The notes: a model not told the origin generated them from the sequence alone. DNA of 64,000 bases from Torymus aiolomorphi (GCA_036365515.1 CM070874.1:170311297-170375296); one strand, 5' to 3'; shown: positions 1-11,432, numbered from the stretch's first letter. Numbers and translations: made by a program.

Positions 1-955
1 AGATCTGAGCGTGAACTACTCCCTGAGCTGAGCGACAGCAGCGCCCATCAAATGGCGCTGCCAGAGCGCCGAAAACGCGCAGCTGTTGTGCAGTTCACAC
101 GCGCAGCAGTCACTCCGACGATTAAGCACGTGGTCTACACTTTTTTCGGAGTACTGGCTACTCTTTTTTGCAGCGCTGTAGCGCCTGTAGCTACTCTTTT
201 ACGGTGCAGTGGATATACTTTTTCTTGTAGCAACTTTGTTTCATGAAAAGATGTACCCTTTTTAGCAAACTATGTATACAAAAAAGTTATTAACAAAATA
301 TCTTGGGGGAAATATACTGTTAATATCTTAGAAAAAATAGAAATAAAATAAACATTATTCTTTACTTACAAAGTGTATAAACTTTCATGGGAAAACAATG
401 ATGTTCTGGATATTATTAACATATTTTTAAGAAATTGTTTTAGAAATTTTGTTTTATTTTTAAAATTTATCCTTTTTTTTAAAAATGATAAGTAAAAGTC
501 GGCGTTGGGTACTAACTAAGGTAAAGGGCCCTATTATGGAACACATCTTAAGGGTCAATGAGGTTTCCTATTTAATTTTAACTGAAATAAAGCTAATAAA
601 TTAAATTCTTTTGTATTAGCTTGTTATATTATCTTTACGAATGCAATTAAAATTTTTTAAAGGTAAAATTCGGCTAAATTCGTAATTATAAGTAGTATAA
701 GAAAAGGATCGTCAACACGGCCTTATGTATCGTACAGCGTTGGAACGAATGGCCCGGTGTTCCATCAGTTTTGTCCCAATTATAAAACATTCTTTTTTAG
801 ACTATTTATTGAAAAAAACTTTTGTTTTAAACTTTTTATGCTTAATTATGGTGTAACATCTGTTACTTAGCTTTTCTTTTAACAATCAGGCCTTGCAAAC
901 GAATATAAACGTTAATTAGAGTCTTAATTAAAAATCATAAAACATAAAAACATTA
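1..955. other. No gene recognised
   Basis: The first 250 bases are GC-rich and hold only a short open frame (52-246) with no recognisable domain. The remainder is AT-rich with homopolymer runs. I see no convincing coding signal, RNA gene or clear repeat. Confidence 0.5.
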
Positions 956-1375
956 ATGATAATATACTATGCTTTCTTTCATAGTCTAATCAATTATGGG
1001 GTAATTGCCTGGGGTGGTGCGTACGATAATAATATGAAATTAATACAATCAACACAAAACAAAATATTGAAAATCATAAATAAAAATAAATTCTCTCGAA
1101 CTAATCCACCTCTTGAAATAAAAAAATTATTCCAGTTAGAGTCGATATCCTTACATTATTCTACATTAAGAAATAAATATATAAACAGTGCGAGCAAGAC
1201 CAGAAACAAAACAATTCAACTACCTAAATGTGATAAAAGAATTAGTGATAAAAATAGCTACAATGAAGCTATAAGGGTCTTTAATGGGCTATCTAAGGAT
1301 CTCAAAGTTATGAATTTAAGTAGACAATTAATGAAGAAAAAATTAAAAATGTTTATAGTAAAAGATGCAATATAA
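956..1375 (+). pseudogene. LINE reverse-transcriptase C-terminal remnant
   Basis: The 139-residue frame starts with a segment of the form YYAFFHSLINYGVIAWGGA, the typical thumb-proximal motif of Jockey/CR1-clade LINE ORF2 proteins, where a YYALxxSxxxYGIxxWG pattern follows the YADD-containing palm. The next residues (LIQSTQNKILKIINK) match the helical segment that follows in these proteins. The endonuclease, the fingers/palm and the catalytic YADD are all absent, so this piece cannot act as a polymerase. The ATG at 956 is only the first methionine in a truncated frame, not a real start. The tail of the protein is basic and lysine-rich, as usual for ORF2 C-termini. It lies just upstream of a LINE-type 3' UTR and tail, which supports the orientation. 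Confidence 0.7.
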
Positions 1376-1669
1376 TTTCAAAATAATAATTAAATCTTAA
1401 TCAATATATCTAACAAATTATTTAACTATTATTTATGTACTACAATGGATTTTATCGATGTTAACAAACACTATGCACATACCATTATATAGTTTTTAAG
1501 AATTTTGTAGTTTGTAATATTTTTTTTTAGTTTGTAAGTTTTCTATGTACCAGATCTACACACAGGCAATAATATTTGCCTCAGTAGGATTTACTTACTT
1601 ATGTATATTTCGTATATAATAATGTAATGTAAATGTTTTGTGGAAAGAAATAAATAAATAAATAAATAA
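956..1669 (+). mobile_element. 5'-truncated LINE (Jockey/CR1-like) 3' end
   Basis: This is the last part of a non-LTR retrotransposon: a C-terminal reverse-transcriptase remnant, a roughly 270-base AT-rich 3' UTR and a simple AAAT-type tail at about 1648-1669. LINEs of the Jockey/CR1 type commonly end in such short tandem tails and are truncated at the 5' end by incomplete reverse transcription. The next element (a fold-back MITE) starts inside the tail. Family assignment is by eye and uncertain within the Jockey/CR1/R1 group. Confidence 0.65.
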
Positions 1670-2110
1670 CCTCCAAAGATTGACATGATTGTCTTTCATC
1701 CCTTGGTGTAGCAGATCCCAAATCCAGTTGTTCGATAAGTGATTTATGAGCTAGGTTACTTTACCGTAGGAAATGCTTGGACTCGATGGGCCACATAACT
1801 TTATATTTGACATGATTCTTTGGATTTATAATGTTATATTTTGGTAAAAACATCCATTTCCTTTCATTTTAGATTAATTATTTTTTAAAATCATTTGTAT
1901 TTTCTTTTAAAACCTTTTTTTGAAAATGTAATTTATATAACCATTATAAATGCAAAGAATCATGTCAAATATGAAATTATGTGGTCCATTAAGTCTAAAT
2001 ATTTTCTGCGGTGAAGTCATCTAGCCCATAAATCACTTATCAAACAACTGGATTTGGGATCTGGTATACGAGGGATCAAAAAGTCAATCATGTCAGTCTT
2101 TTGAGGTTAT
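1666..2110. mobile_element. Fold-back MITE A
   Basis: The left end (ATAACCTCCAAAGATTGACA) is matched by the reverse complement of the right end (ATAACCTCAAAAGACTGACA), and the two halves pair almost throughout. One inner pair is the TTTGACATGATTCTTTG-type sequence at about 1806-1822 against its complement near 1955-1971. It is about 445 bp with no coding capacity. It is inserted at the end of the LINE tail, possibly at a TA. Family unknown. Confidence 0.75.
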
Positions 2111-2963
2111 GTCTTATGATTTTTAATTAAGGTTTAAGGTTTATATTCATTTTTCAGATCTGATTGATTAAAATAGAGTTGAGGAACAAAGATCGCTCCA
2201 TTATTAGCTTCAAAACATTATCCAAATTTATATATTTATGCATTTAATACTCATACTTATGAATATAATTTTTGTATGATTGTTTCGCAATATAATTATA
2301 TACAATATTTAATTTTTTCTTTGGTGTTTCATAATAGCGGACACTATATCATAATAGGACCGTTTACCTTATACACAAAAGCAGCACATAACCTCAAACT
2401 ACAACCACTCAAAAAACAAATTTTTCGATACAAATTAATTCTGTAGTTCAGTTATTTATTGCATAAACTTATACTTGCAAGGAATTAATCCTTGACGTCA
2501 TTGAATAAAATTATAGGGCAATACTTAGCAAAAAAACTATCCATTTCGGCATAGAACCAGTATTTCGTTTAAAAAGTATAATGGTTACTCTGATATAGAG
2601 GTTGCCTATCGCACAGACAGGTCAGCGCTGTGCCTATGCCGAATCGGTGTAGCTAGCACGCCGATCGGAGTAGCTAGCGCGCCGATTGACAGTACAGCCA
2701 CTAACGAGGTAAATCGGAGCGTCACATACACCTAAAGAGTAGATGGCGCGCCGATACTCTCTCAGTGAACCTAACGCGACAACAGCTCAGGTGTACGAGG
2801 GAGCAAGCTGCAATTCGTGCAGTATAATATTCGGCACTCTAGGGAGTGACCAGGAGGGCCGCGTGGGAGCAGTGTTGGCGGTGCAGCCAGTGCAGCTGCG
2901 GTGACTGCCGAGAAAGTGCGGGTATCTGTAACTAATGGACATTCCACCATCACCACCACCACA
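2111..2963. other. No gene recognised
   Basis: AT-rich up to about 2590, then GC-rich. Around 2648-2690 the phrase GTAGCTAGC(A/G)CGCCGAT occurs twice. An open frame on the + strand runs from about 2851 into the poly-Q ORF below. Confidence 0.4.
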
Positions 2964-3053
2964 ATGACTGCTGCCGACGGACCACAGCAGCAGCAACAAC
3001 AACACCGACAGCAACAACAACAGCAGGAGCAGGCGGCTGCAGAAACAGTGTAG
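2964..3053 (+). CDS. Possible poly-glutamine exon (uncertain)
   Basis: A short frame starts at ATG 2964 and ends at TAG 3051-3053 (29 codons). The frame is also open upstream to a TGA near 2850. It contains two blocks of six glutamines separated by HR, with mixed CAG/CAA codons, and upstream a stretch of Ser/Ala/Val/Thr. Mixed-codon glutamine tracts like this are common in insect transcription-factor exons. Repeat-driven expansion of a CAR microsatellite would look the same, and a long TG microsatellite begins only 100 bases downstream. I see no splice sites I would defend and no domain. It is listed only as the best host-exon candidate in the first 5 kb. Confidence 0.2.
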   Translation: MTAADGPQQQQQQHRQQQQQQEQAAAETV

Positions 3054-3156
3054 TGTATGTGTGTGTAGCGTGTGTGTGTAGCGCGTGTTTGTGCAGGTGC
3101 AGCGGCACATATGCGAGCGTGTGCGTCATGTGTAAACGCCATACGCCAGATATACA

Positions 3157-3161
3157 TGTGT

Positions 3162-3195
<34 letters not shown>
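3157..3195. repeat. (TG)n microsatellite
   Basis: About 39 bases of nearly pure TG. GT-rich sequence extends on both sides (about 3055-3250) and generates spurious open frames on both strands. Confidence 0.9.
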
Positions 3196-3198
<3 letters not shown>

Positions 3199-3743
3199 AG
3201 TGTGCGTGTGCAGCGGCACATATATGCGTATGTTCGTGTGTTGGAATGATAGGTGTGTGGACGCGTACGCACGTGCCTGTGCAGCGTCCATGGTATGCCT
3301 TTGTGTGCTTTAAATGAAACTTTATATTTTTTTAATATAAAAATATTGTTTTTTTTACTCCTCTCTCCTTCACTCTACACACAGTCCTGCACTTATTTCT
3401 CTCTCACCAGACCGCAACACTCCCCACTCCTCTCTCACCCGTTCAACTTGCCTGCATATATGTACAAACGTGCGCAATAGTGCACACAATTCGGACGGAG
3501 AGATCACGCGCGCGGACACGTATAGAGTAGTTCTCCCACTCCTACGATCCGCAACAGCTAGCACAGACCCACGCTCAACCTGTCCGCGGAGAGAGGAGTG
3601 GGGATACCAGTTCACGCTCAAGCCGTACGGAGAGAACACACGCGTGACCGGTATAGAATAGTCCGCCCCCTCCCACGAGCCGCGCAAGCCCGAATTGCTC
3701 CGCGCTCAAGCTGCCAGTGGTGGAGTGGGGATGCCATGGCCGA
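3196..3743. other. No gene; short duplicated segments
   Basis: Pyrimidine-rich at 3350-3430. Two related segments (about 3508-3545 and 3635-3680) share an ACGCG...GTATAGA(G/A)TAGT core followed by CCTCCCAC-like sequence, which suggests a local duplication of about 130 bases. No coding signal. Confidence 0.35.
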
Positions 3744-3998
3744 TATAGCGAGACGGTAGGTATCATGTTACGGCGCCCTCAAGTGGACGCTTAACATAAA
3801 AGCTAAACAGTAGCTAATTAACAATAGGCTATTGGTGATGGTTTATATAAACAAAAACTAATTAGCTACTGTTTGGCTACTGTTTAACTTCTGTGTATGT
3901 AAACACCATTTAAGATAAGAGATGCTTATATAAACTCTTAAGTGCCGACTTGAGGATAACACAGGCGCTGTAACATGATACCTATCTGTCTCGCTATA
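3744..3998. mobile_element. Fold-back MITE B
   Basis: The left end TATAGCGAGACGGTAGGTAT is the near-complement of the right end (reverse complement TATAGCGAGACAGATAGGTA), and both continue into ATCATGTTAC. The interior also pairs (AAACAGTAGCTAATTA against its complement). It is 255 bp and non-coding. Confidence 0.75.
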
Positions 3999-4397
3999 CC
4001 GGTACATCTACTACTTATAAAGTCTTGGCCATTTGTTATATTTAAATAGATTGAAAATTAGAGCATGGAAAAGCGAGTAAAATGATAAATCGCTGTCGCT
4101 AAAAGACATGTATATATTTTTAAAAAATATGAATGAAAAACTGAATTGAAAAACATGTATATAGTTATATATATGAGCTATTCTTTGATAGAAGAGCCAC
4201 TCCCTGAGTCCAAAACTGTATGGCAATTAAAAAATCGTAATTAGGCTTAAAAGTTTATTAGTACTATATATTTTTTTTTTTTGCCGTGTTTTTTAGAATT
4301 GCAATATTGCGGCTCCAAAATGGCGGCTCAAACTTGTAGTGTACGTGAAATTATCCCGGAATTTGAAAATTTTCCTGGAATTTAAAAATGTTTTCAA

Positions 4398-4702
4398 CTG
4401 AAATAAGTATATTTCTTATGTATTTTGATGCGCTGAATCCGAATCTAAAGTTGGTTTAACTCAAGCGCCCTTAAAATTTTGACTAAATCGCAAAAACTGC
4501 TCAAAAACGTGAAAAATCGTGAAAATCACAATATTAAGCATGAAAAAAACTTAGAAAAAATTTGTTTGACCTAAAATAAACATGTTTCTTATGTATTTTG
4601 ATGTGCTGAATCCAAATCTACAGTTAGTTTAGCTCAAGCACCCTTAAAATTTTGAGTAAATCGCAGAAACTGCTCAAAAACGTGGAAAAACGTGAAAAAA
4701 GT
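4398..4702. repeat. Two-copy tandem repeat, about 170-bp unit
   Basis: The segment starting near 4400 (TTTCTTATGTATTTTGATG, then GCTGAATCC, CTTAAAATTTTGA and ACTGCTCAAAAACGTG) is repeated with substitutions from about 4570 to 4702. No coding potential. Confidence 0.7.
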
Positions 4703-4959
4703 GTTGAATAGGATTCCCTTCTCTCCTCTTGGTGAACTGTTTTCAGTGAGGGACTAGATTCTGGTTACAGCTGAGTCAGTATCCTTGATACGAGCACACT
4801 AGCAGGAGACTTAGATATAGAACGCTATATTTCATGACTTTTTATTGGTTTACCGCTATGTTTCAAGACATTTGCATATTTTCAGGACTGTCCTGAATGA
4901 AGAATATGTTTACCGCTACTTTTCAGGACATTTTTGTATTATTCAGGACATTTTGGGGT

Positions 4960-5120
4960 CACTTTCGCAACGGTTTTCTCCGTAAAATTTTTCCCAAATC
5001 AACGTAAAAAACTGCGGAACTGGAAGCGGGCGCCGCAGGCGTCGCTGTGAAAATTAATAACCTGAGAGATATTTGCAGTGTAGACAATGGCCGCGCGTAG
5101 CGCCGCCCATACCCACTTTT
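4960..5120 (+). repeat. Interspersed GC-core repeat R-B, copy 1
   Basis: Contains the core AAGCGGGCGCCGCAGGCGTC followed by a (T/C)AATA(A)CC-CTGAG-GAT-GTAGACAATGG pattern. Two further copies in this window, at 23060-23215 (+) and 26690-26835 (inverted), share the core and flanks. It lies just outside the T1 transposon. Confidence 0.7.
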
Positions 5121-5169
5121 ATTGCAGAAAATCTAGAGAAATCCTGTATAATAACATTATACTTACATA

Positions 5170-6038
5170 TATATGAGGCGCTTCACGCCAAATCTCCCAG
5201 CGCCGCGCGCGAGCGCCAAATCGTGCTATTTCTAACTCATGTTTATGATACTAAAATGTAACTAAAAAAATTGTTTCATAAGCGTTTCCGACGTATTTTT
5301 TCCTCAGCTTTTCAATGGTATAGGCAGTTATTCCGAAATTTTCCATTTTCACCTTCAAAAGTACAAAACGTCTTATATCTCAAAAAAATGTAGTATTAAT
5401 ATTTTTTTTTACCATTTAGATCGAAACCTGAGCATTTTTTACGTAGGAAATGATTTTTTTCATAATTTGCTCAGGATGTTTTCTTCGCGAAATAGAACGC
5501 GAAATAGTAGCGCAACGGCTCTCCTGCGCGCGGGACGTCGCGCGGCACCGCATGATTCATTTTTCTATCGATAGGTGACTTTCATATCGAAATTTTCTAT
5601 CCGTATGTGAATCGTTACGTCGAAAGTATATAAGTGCAATGACTTTTCATCTTATTCCTCTTCGAAATTTTTTCGAATTTCTGTCAATACGATCAAACTT
5701 GGATTTCATAGTGTCTTTCGTGTATTTGATGATTAAATCATCGGTAACTCTTTGTTTCGTTATTTCTTTCATTTATTGTAGCAACTAAAATGGATTCAAC
5801 TTGGAAATTAAAATGCATAAATCCTTTAAATAAAAATGATCACCCTTCATATAAAATAAAAGATTTGATCGACTTCCTAACACTTTTAAGAAGCGAATAT
5901 CCCTTAGTACCAGAAAAATAAAAAATTTGTTTTAACTGTCAACGCCAAATTTACAAACATAAATCAAGTTTACCTCCAGCTGATACTAAAAAAGCTAAAA
6001 TAGTGTGTAACGATGAGTATCATAAAGCTGGTGTTGCA
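5170..6038 (+). repeat. T1 left inverted arm
   Basis: Pairs with 7495-8360. It includes the presumed promoter region, the ATG at 5790 and about the first 83 codons of the transposase. A TATCGATA palindrome (the insect DRE-type sequence) is present near 5567 but is mutated in the other arm. Confidence 0.75.
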
Positions 6039-7513
6039 GTTCTTGAACAAATAAAGAAGAAAATTTCAGAATCAACAAATAAGCAAGAGAGAATTCAGTT
6101 ACTAACTCTTGCGCCTGAGTTTTGGTCTCGTAGGGACTTAATGCGAGAATTCGCTTGCACTGAACGGGAAGCTCGCGAAGCAAAAAATTTAGTAGCTAAC
6201 AGTGGAATTTTTTAAATACCTGCTGATAAAAGTGGCAAACTACTTTCAGCTGAAACTGTAAATTCAGTGAAAACATTTTATGAAAAAGATGATGTAAGCC
6301 GAATTATGCCTGGTTTAAAAGATTACGTATCTGTAAGCAGAGCAATGGTAAAAGAAAACATGTTCAAAAAAGGTTACTGCTTGGTAATTTAAATGTACTG
6401 TATAGTTTATATAAAAAAGAAAATGAACACGTTAATATTGGTTTTACTAAATTTACACAATTGAGGCCACCACATTGTGTTTTAGCTGGAAGTAGTGGTG
6501 CGCATAATGTATGCGTGTGTGTACATCACAAAAACGTAAAGCTCATGCTAAGTGCTATTGATCTAGAAAATTTAACAAAAGATACTAGATTGCCTCTTAA
6601 AAAATACCACGATTGCATCCAAGCAATTATGTAATGATGCACATGATAGATGCTATTTGGGTGACTGTTTATATTGTCCCGATATGTCCATATTATATAA
6701 ACATTTGCTTGAATGTTTTGATGAAAGTGATATTTTTCAAATAGAGTATGAATCATGGTTTCAAACAGATCGGTGTACAATAGCTTCTAAAATTGTAAAT
6801 GTTCATGAATTTATGGACATACTGGGAGAAAAATTGATAAAATTAAAATCTCACGATCTTTTTGCTAAAAATCAATCACTTTTTGTAAGTGACTTAAAAA
6901 ACAACCTTCAACAAGAAGAATTTCTTGTGTGTTCCGATTTTGCCGAAAATTATGCGTTTGTTATACAAAATTCTAGACAATCGTTCCACTGGAACAACAA
7001 CCAAGCAACTGTTTTTACAGTTGTTCTGTATTATAAAGAAAATGTAGAGCTTAAACATGTAAGCATTGCTGTGATTTCCGACAATCTAAACCATGATACT
7101 GTTGCCGTTTATGAATATCAAATGTTATAATATATTACCTCAAAACTAAATTCATAGTAAAAGAAGTCTATTATTTGACTGATGGAGCAGATCAGCATTT
7201 TAAAAATAAATCTAATTTTCTAAATCTTCTTTTTCATGAGAAAGATTTTGGTGTTCCAACTGAGTGACATTTTTATGCCATGGCGCATGGCAAAGGTACA
7301 TGCGATGGTATAGGCGTCAACCTAAAAAGATGTGCAAAACGAGCGAGTCTAAAAGTTTTTTGTAATAATCATATTTTGACGCCAGAAAAGCTTTATAACT
7401 GGGCTAAAGATTATTGCAAACAAACCAAAGTTTTTTATAGCAGTAAAGAATCATATGAAGATACTGTCTTGAAACTAAAACCAAGACTGGATAAGGCTAC
7501 ACCAGCTTTGTGA
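5790..7513 (+). pseudogene. T1 transposase, broken
   Basis: The frame starts at ATG 5790 (just after a short leader in the arm) and reads a protein of a family I know from many arthropod and cnidarian genomes as multi-copy uncharacterised, transposase-like proteins; I cannot name the superfamily. Features in order: a small zinc-binding-like segment (CFNCQRQIY), a helical region with KQERIQLLTLAPEFW, then CVCVHH and CYLGDCLYCP cysteine pairs. Next come probable catalytic-core motifs SDFAENYAF, FHWNNNQAT, ISDNLNHDTVAV and YLTDGADQHFKNKS, and finally HGKGTCDGIG near the C-terminus. In-frame stops are visible at 5919-5921 and 6213-6215. Frameshifts lie near 6370 and 6630, with further stops near 7128 and 7265. 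The last codons run into the right inverted arm. A second, more decayed relative lies at 34998-36087. Confidence 0.7.
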
Positions 7514-8360
7514 TACTCATCGTTACATACTATTTTAGCTTTTTTAGTATCAGCTGGAGGTAAACTTGATTTATGTTTGTAAATTTGGCGTTGACAGTTA
7601 GAATAAATTTTTGCTTTTTCTGGTACTAAGGGATATGCGCTTCTTAAAGGTGTTGGAAAGTCGTTCAAATCTTTTGTTTTATATGGAGGGTGATCATTTT
7701 ATTTAAAGGATTTATACATTTTAATTTCCAAGTTGAATCCATTTTAGTTGCTACAATAAACGAAAGAAATAACGAAACAAAGAGTTATCAATGATTTAAT
7801 CATCAAATACACGAAAGATACTATGAAATCCAAGTTTGATTGTATGACAGAAATTCGAAAAAATTTCGAAGAGGAATAAGATGAAAAGTCATTGCAATTA
7901 TAGACTTTCAACGTGACGATTCACATACGGATAGAAAATTCCGATATGAAAGCCACCTATCGAAAGAAAAATGAATCATGCGGTGCCCCGCGACGTCCCG
8001 CGCGCAGGAGAGCCGTTGCGCTACTCTTTCGCGTTCTATTTCTCGAAGGAAACATCCTGAGCAAATTATGAAAAAAATCATTTCCTATGTAAAAAATGCT
8101 CAAGTTACGATCTAAATGGTCAAAAAAAATATTAAAAATACACTTCTTGAGATATAAGACGTCTTGTACTTTTTGAAGGTGAAAATGGAAAATTTCGGAA
8201 AAACTATCTACACCATTGGAAAGCTGAAGAAAAAATACGTCGGAAACGCTTATGAAACAATTTTTTTAATTACATTTTAGTATTATAAACATGAGTAAGA
8301 TATAGCACGATTCGGCTCTCGCGCGCGGCGCTGGAGCAGTTGACGTGAAACGCCTTATAT
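7495..8360 (-). repeat. T1 right inverted arm
   Basis: Inverted copy of the left arm, including an inverted copy of the transposase start (the ATG complement is near 7742). The arm would therefore drive antisense transcription into the body of the element if its promoter is in the shared sequence. Confidence 0.75.
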
Positions 8361-8831
8361 ACGGGATGTTTCATGTGAAGTGAGCAGCTCAAAATTTTAA
8401 AATCGCTCAAATTTTGTTTACTTTTAGTTTTTTATGAAAAAAAAACATGTTCCTAAAATTTTAGATCGATATTTGCATAAATAAAAAAGATATGCAACAT
8501 TGGAAATTGTTATTTTTTGCAATTTTTGGTTAAAATAGAACTTTTCTCATTTTTTTACTCAAAATCTTGAAACTGTTTGTATAGAACATTGATTGGGAAA
8601 AAGTTTGCATTTTACTCGTAGAATGTAGTAGTATTTATTTTATGACCTATTTTGTGAGTCTCTGATTGGTGGATTATTGATATACCTTCATCGACCAAAA
8701 AAAAATGTTACGCCACAAAATTTTTTCTCCATTTCTATTTTCCTTGATTTGTGAAAACAAATCCTTAAAATTAAGGCCAAAATGAATATCGGCCGAGCTC
8801 ATAAAAAAAAGCTACAACACTTTGAAGTTTG
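8361..8831. other. No gene recognised; left flank of Ty3-1
   Basis: AT-rich. It begins with CGGGATGTTTCATGTGAAGT, which resembles the ends of many insect DNA transposons, but I found no partner. The Ty3-1 LTR follows directly. Confidence 0.4.
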
Positions 8832-9131
8832 TGACGAGGAGCACGCATTATAGCTGTGCCCTCGTCGCCTCGCATTCCTCGTTGCCCGCGCTGGCCAAAG
8901 CCCGTGTACGCACAAGTAAATGTTCATATATTTACACGGGCTCTCTCTTGTTTTGAGGATTCGACAACGATGCGAGGTGTGTGGAAAGCCACACACACAC
9001 ATGAAGGGCGCTGGAGAGGGAGAGAGCGGCCGAAGGAGCGCGGCTGCCGCGGCGAGAACAGGAGCCGCGAGCAGCTAGTACCAAGTGATTAGTCGAAGTG
9101 CGCGCACGCGAAGTTCTCCTCGCGCCGACCA

Positions 9132-9169
<38 letters not shown>

Positions 9170-9758
9170 GCACTTGAGAACTTGCTGGTGCGGAGAGAGA
9201 GAGGTGCTCTCCTCCGTCTTTAGTCAGCTGCCTCCTGCATCACCGCTGCACGTTCATCATCGGCCATCAGTACCGCAGGGAGCAGCGAGCACGACTCTTC
9301 GGCGAGCAAGGCGAGTAGCCGTGGTTTCGGCCTTGCGTTGGCCAGCGCGCGCGTGCGATAGTGAGAGCGAGGGTTTGTATCGCCGTTAAGCGCCGAGAAA
9401 TTGGCAGCTCACGGCGATCACCCTCGACTTAGAGTGCGGGACCGAGAAAACCCCGATTGCGAGGTCACGCTGCGGCGTTGACATGTAGTGCGCGTATCGC
9501 TATCATTACCGGCGCGGTTCGCCGGGTACTCAAATCATAGGAAGTGAATTGTCGGGTTTATATGTTAAAAGGATAAATAAAGAAATAGTATTTGTGAATG
9601 AGAAGTGAGTACTTGTGTGCACCCTTTATTCCGCCTTTCCTCTCAGCACAGGAGTCGGCCTCCCACCGACTCCGCAGCCGTCGGAGCTTCAGCCTCCGGT
9701 CCTGCTAAATAAATAACTTGTGCGTTGTTGCCAGGGAAAAATGAGGTGCAACGTTACA
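8832..9758 (+). repeat. Ty3-1 5' LTR
   Basis: 927 bp, TG...CA ends. It carries a short GA run near 9136-9160 and an AATAAA polyadenylation signal at 9576-9581 followed by GT-rich sequence. It matches the 3' LTR along its whole length with a few percent substitutions. Confidence 0.9.
9576..9581 (+). promoter_or_regulatory. Polyadenylation signal in Ty3-1 LTR
   Basis: AATAAA followed within about 40 bases by a GTGAATGAGAAGTGAGTACTT GT-rich stretch. The 3' LTR copy is at 20139-20144, where it would end the transcript. Confidence 0.55.
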
Positions 9759-9760
9759 AA

Positions 9761-9778
9761 TGGAGATCCTGCCAGGAT
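9761..9778 (+). other. Ty3-1 primer-binding site
   Basis: Two bases after the LTR end, the sequence TGGAGATCCTGCCAGGAT begins with the TGG needed to pair with a tRNA CCA end. Its complement resembles a tRNA 3' half of the form GAATCCTGGCA. The tRNA identity is not certain; an arginine-type tRNA is possible because 412/mdg1-type elements use one. Confidence 0.55.
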
Positions 9779-11432
9779 TCCGGCTGTGCTGAGGGCAAGA
9801 AAAGAAAAGGAGACATAAAAACGACAATTCACGTATAAAGTTCGCGGTGTCCGTGAATCGCGCCGAAATTTCGCTCGGAAAATGATTTTTAAAATTGGAC
9901 TCGTCCAAATTTGTAATTTTGCCGTTGGTATAAAATTCGGTCGCGAGTCAAAATTGCCGAATTTTGAAAATTTCAAGGCCTCCGCGATTTTGTGAGGCGA
10001 ACAGAGCTGAAACTCTTGTTCGCATAGCGAGAAGGTCGGCCGAAATTCGACGACCTTGTTATTGTTGCGCGGGCACACTCAGCTACCGGCGAGTGTTTAC
10101 GGCGAGGGATTATCGTCGTGTTGTTGAATTGGGCAGGCGAACGACTCGAAGCATAGCTGTGGTTCTACTCGAAGTTAGAATATAATACTTTGGGAAATAA
10201 TTTTGAAATATTATTTTCGAGTCGAGGGGAGACAGAAATTGCTACGAGTCGGTTCGGCGTGTAGGCTGAGTTCGGTATGAGAGTGTGTGTGCTGCGTGCG
10301 AGTATTATGTGTGACGTCATTTAGACAACTCGAGTTAGTTTTTTATGGTTGCATTTCTCGTGTGTGTGACGTTAAGGTATTGCAATTGATGAGACGGGGA
10401 ACGAAGAGTGTGAGTGTGCTAACTAAAGTTAGCGTTGTGAGGCTCGCGCCGTGCGTTAAATTGCACGCGCGAGTATAGAGAGCGGTAGCGCAGAAGCGTA
10501 CCGATAGAGAGGTCCGCAGTGTGCAAGTGCACACGCGGAGATAATCGAATCCACTGAGTGGGCTGCGGCTCTATTTAGTGGAGGGATGTGACGTGTGTAG
10601 TGATTTTAATTAAGTTATTTATTTATTCTTTTTAACTGAGTGACGTATTAGTTTTAATTAATTTATTCATTTATTCGGAATTCGTGAATTTATTAATGTC
10701 AATTAATTTATTTATTGATTTTAATTAGTTGATTTATTGATTTTTAATTAATTTATTTCTTGATCGCAATTAGTGATTTATTGATTTGTGTTAATTAATT
10801 TATTATTGATTTGGATTAATTTATTTATTTATTTTAATTAATTTATTTGGGGATTTTAATTAATTTATTTATTGATGTTTATTAATTTATTTAGTGATTT
10901 TTGTGAATGAATGTATTTATGGATTTTTACCAATTCATCGCTTATTTAAAAAAGTAGTTATTGATTCTTAATTAAATTAGTTGGATAATTATCTTTCGAA
11001 CGGAAGTATGGAAGGATGAATTGTGTTTATTAAATTTTAATTATTTTATTGATTTATTGTGCAATATTTAATATATCATACTATGTTGTGTTGTGTTAGC
11101 TAAAGCTAGTATTTATGTGACTCGCGCTGTGCGTTCAATTGCACGCGCGAGTCTAGAGAGCGGCAGCGCGCAAGAGTGCCGATTGTGAGATTTGCTGCGC
11201 GCCGTGCGCGCAAGCAAACGTAGAGTAGTGTCCGAGCGAGGTGATAGCACTCCTCGGACACAAAGTTGCCATTCCGTGTGGGGGGCCCTGTGTAACCCTT
11301 TTACGCGATTCTTTCCCAACGGCGATCTGCGTGTAGAGCAGAGAGCCGAGTAAATTATTAGGATAAAAGTAAATTCAAAATTTGGAGTTAGGATTTATCA
11401 ATTAATTTAGCTGCCGGGAAAATTCGTACGGG
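9779..11432 (+). other. Ty3-1 leader with duplicated segment around an AT-rich block
   Basis: A 1.65 kb untranslated leader. A segment of about 120 bases (10418-10535, core TTGCACGCGCGAGT then TAGAGAGCGG) is repeated at 11099-11220. Between them lies about 450 bases (10600-11060) of irregular TTAATTAATTTATTTATTGA-like repeats, very unlike the GC-rich coding part. No convincing ORF. Confidence 0.65.

Larger units (their letters stand above)
5170..8360 (+). mobile_element. Long-TIR DNA transposon T1
   Basis: About 3.2 kb bounded by imperfect inverted arms of about 865 bp (left 5170-6038, right 7495-8360). The outer ends read TGAGGCGCTTCACG on the left, and TAAGGCGTTTCACG as the reverse complement on the right. 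A TATA-rich flank lies on each side, so the target duplication cannot be fixed. The arms carry a GC-rich GCGCCGCGCGCGAG block near the end, a run of conserved sequence, and the 5' part of a transposase frame. The unique centre carries the rest of the transposase. All coding parts are broken, so this copy is inactive. Confidence 0.75.

Noticed and set aside
2771..3291. Minus-strand ORFs with Cys/Leu or His/Thr repeats
   Set aside because: Translations of CAR and TG microsatellites.
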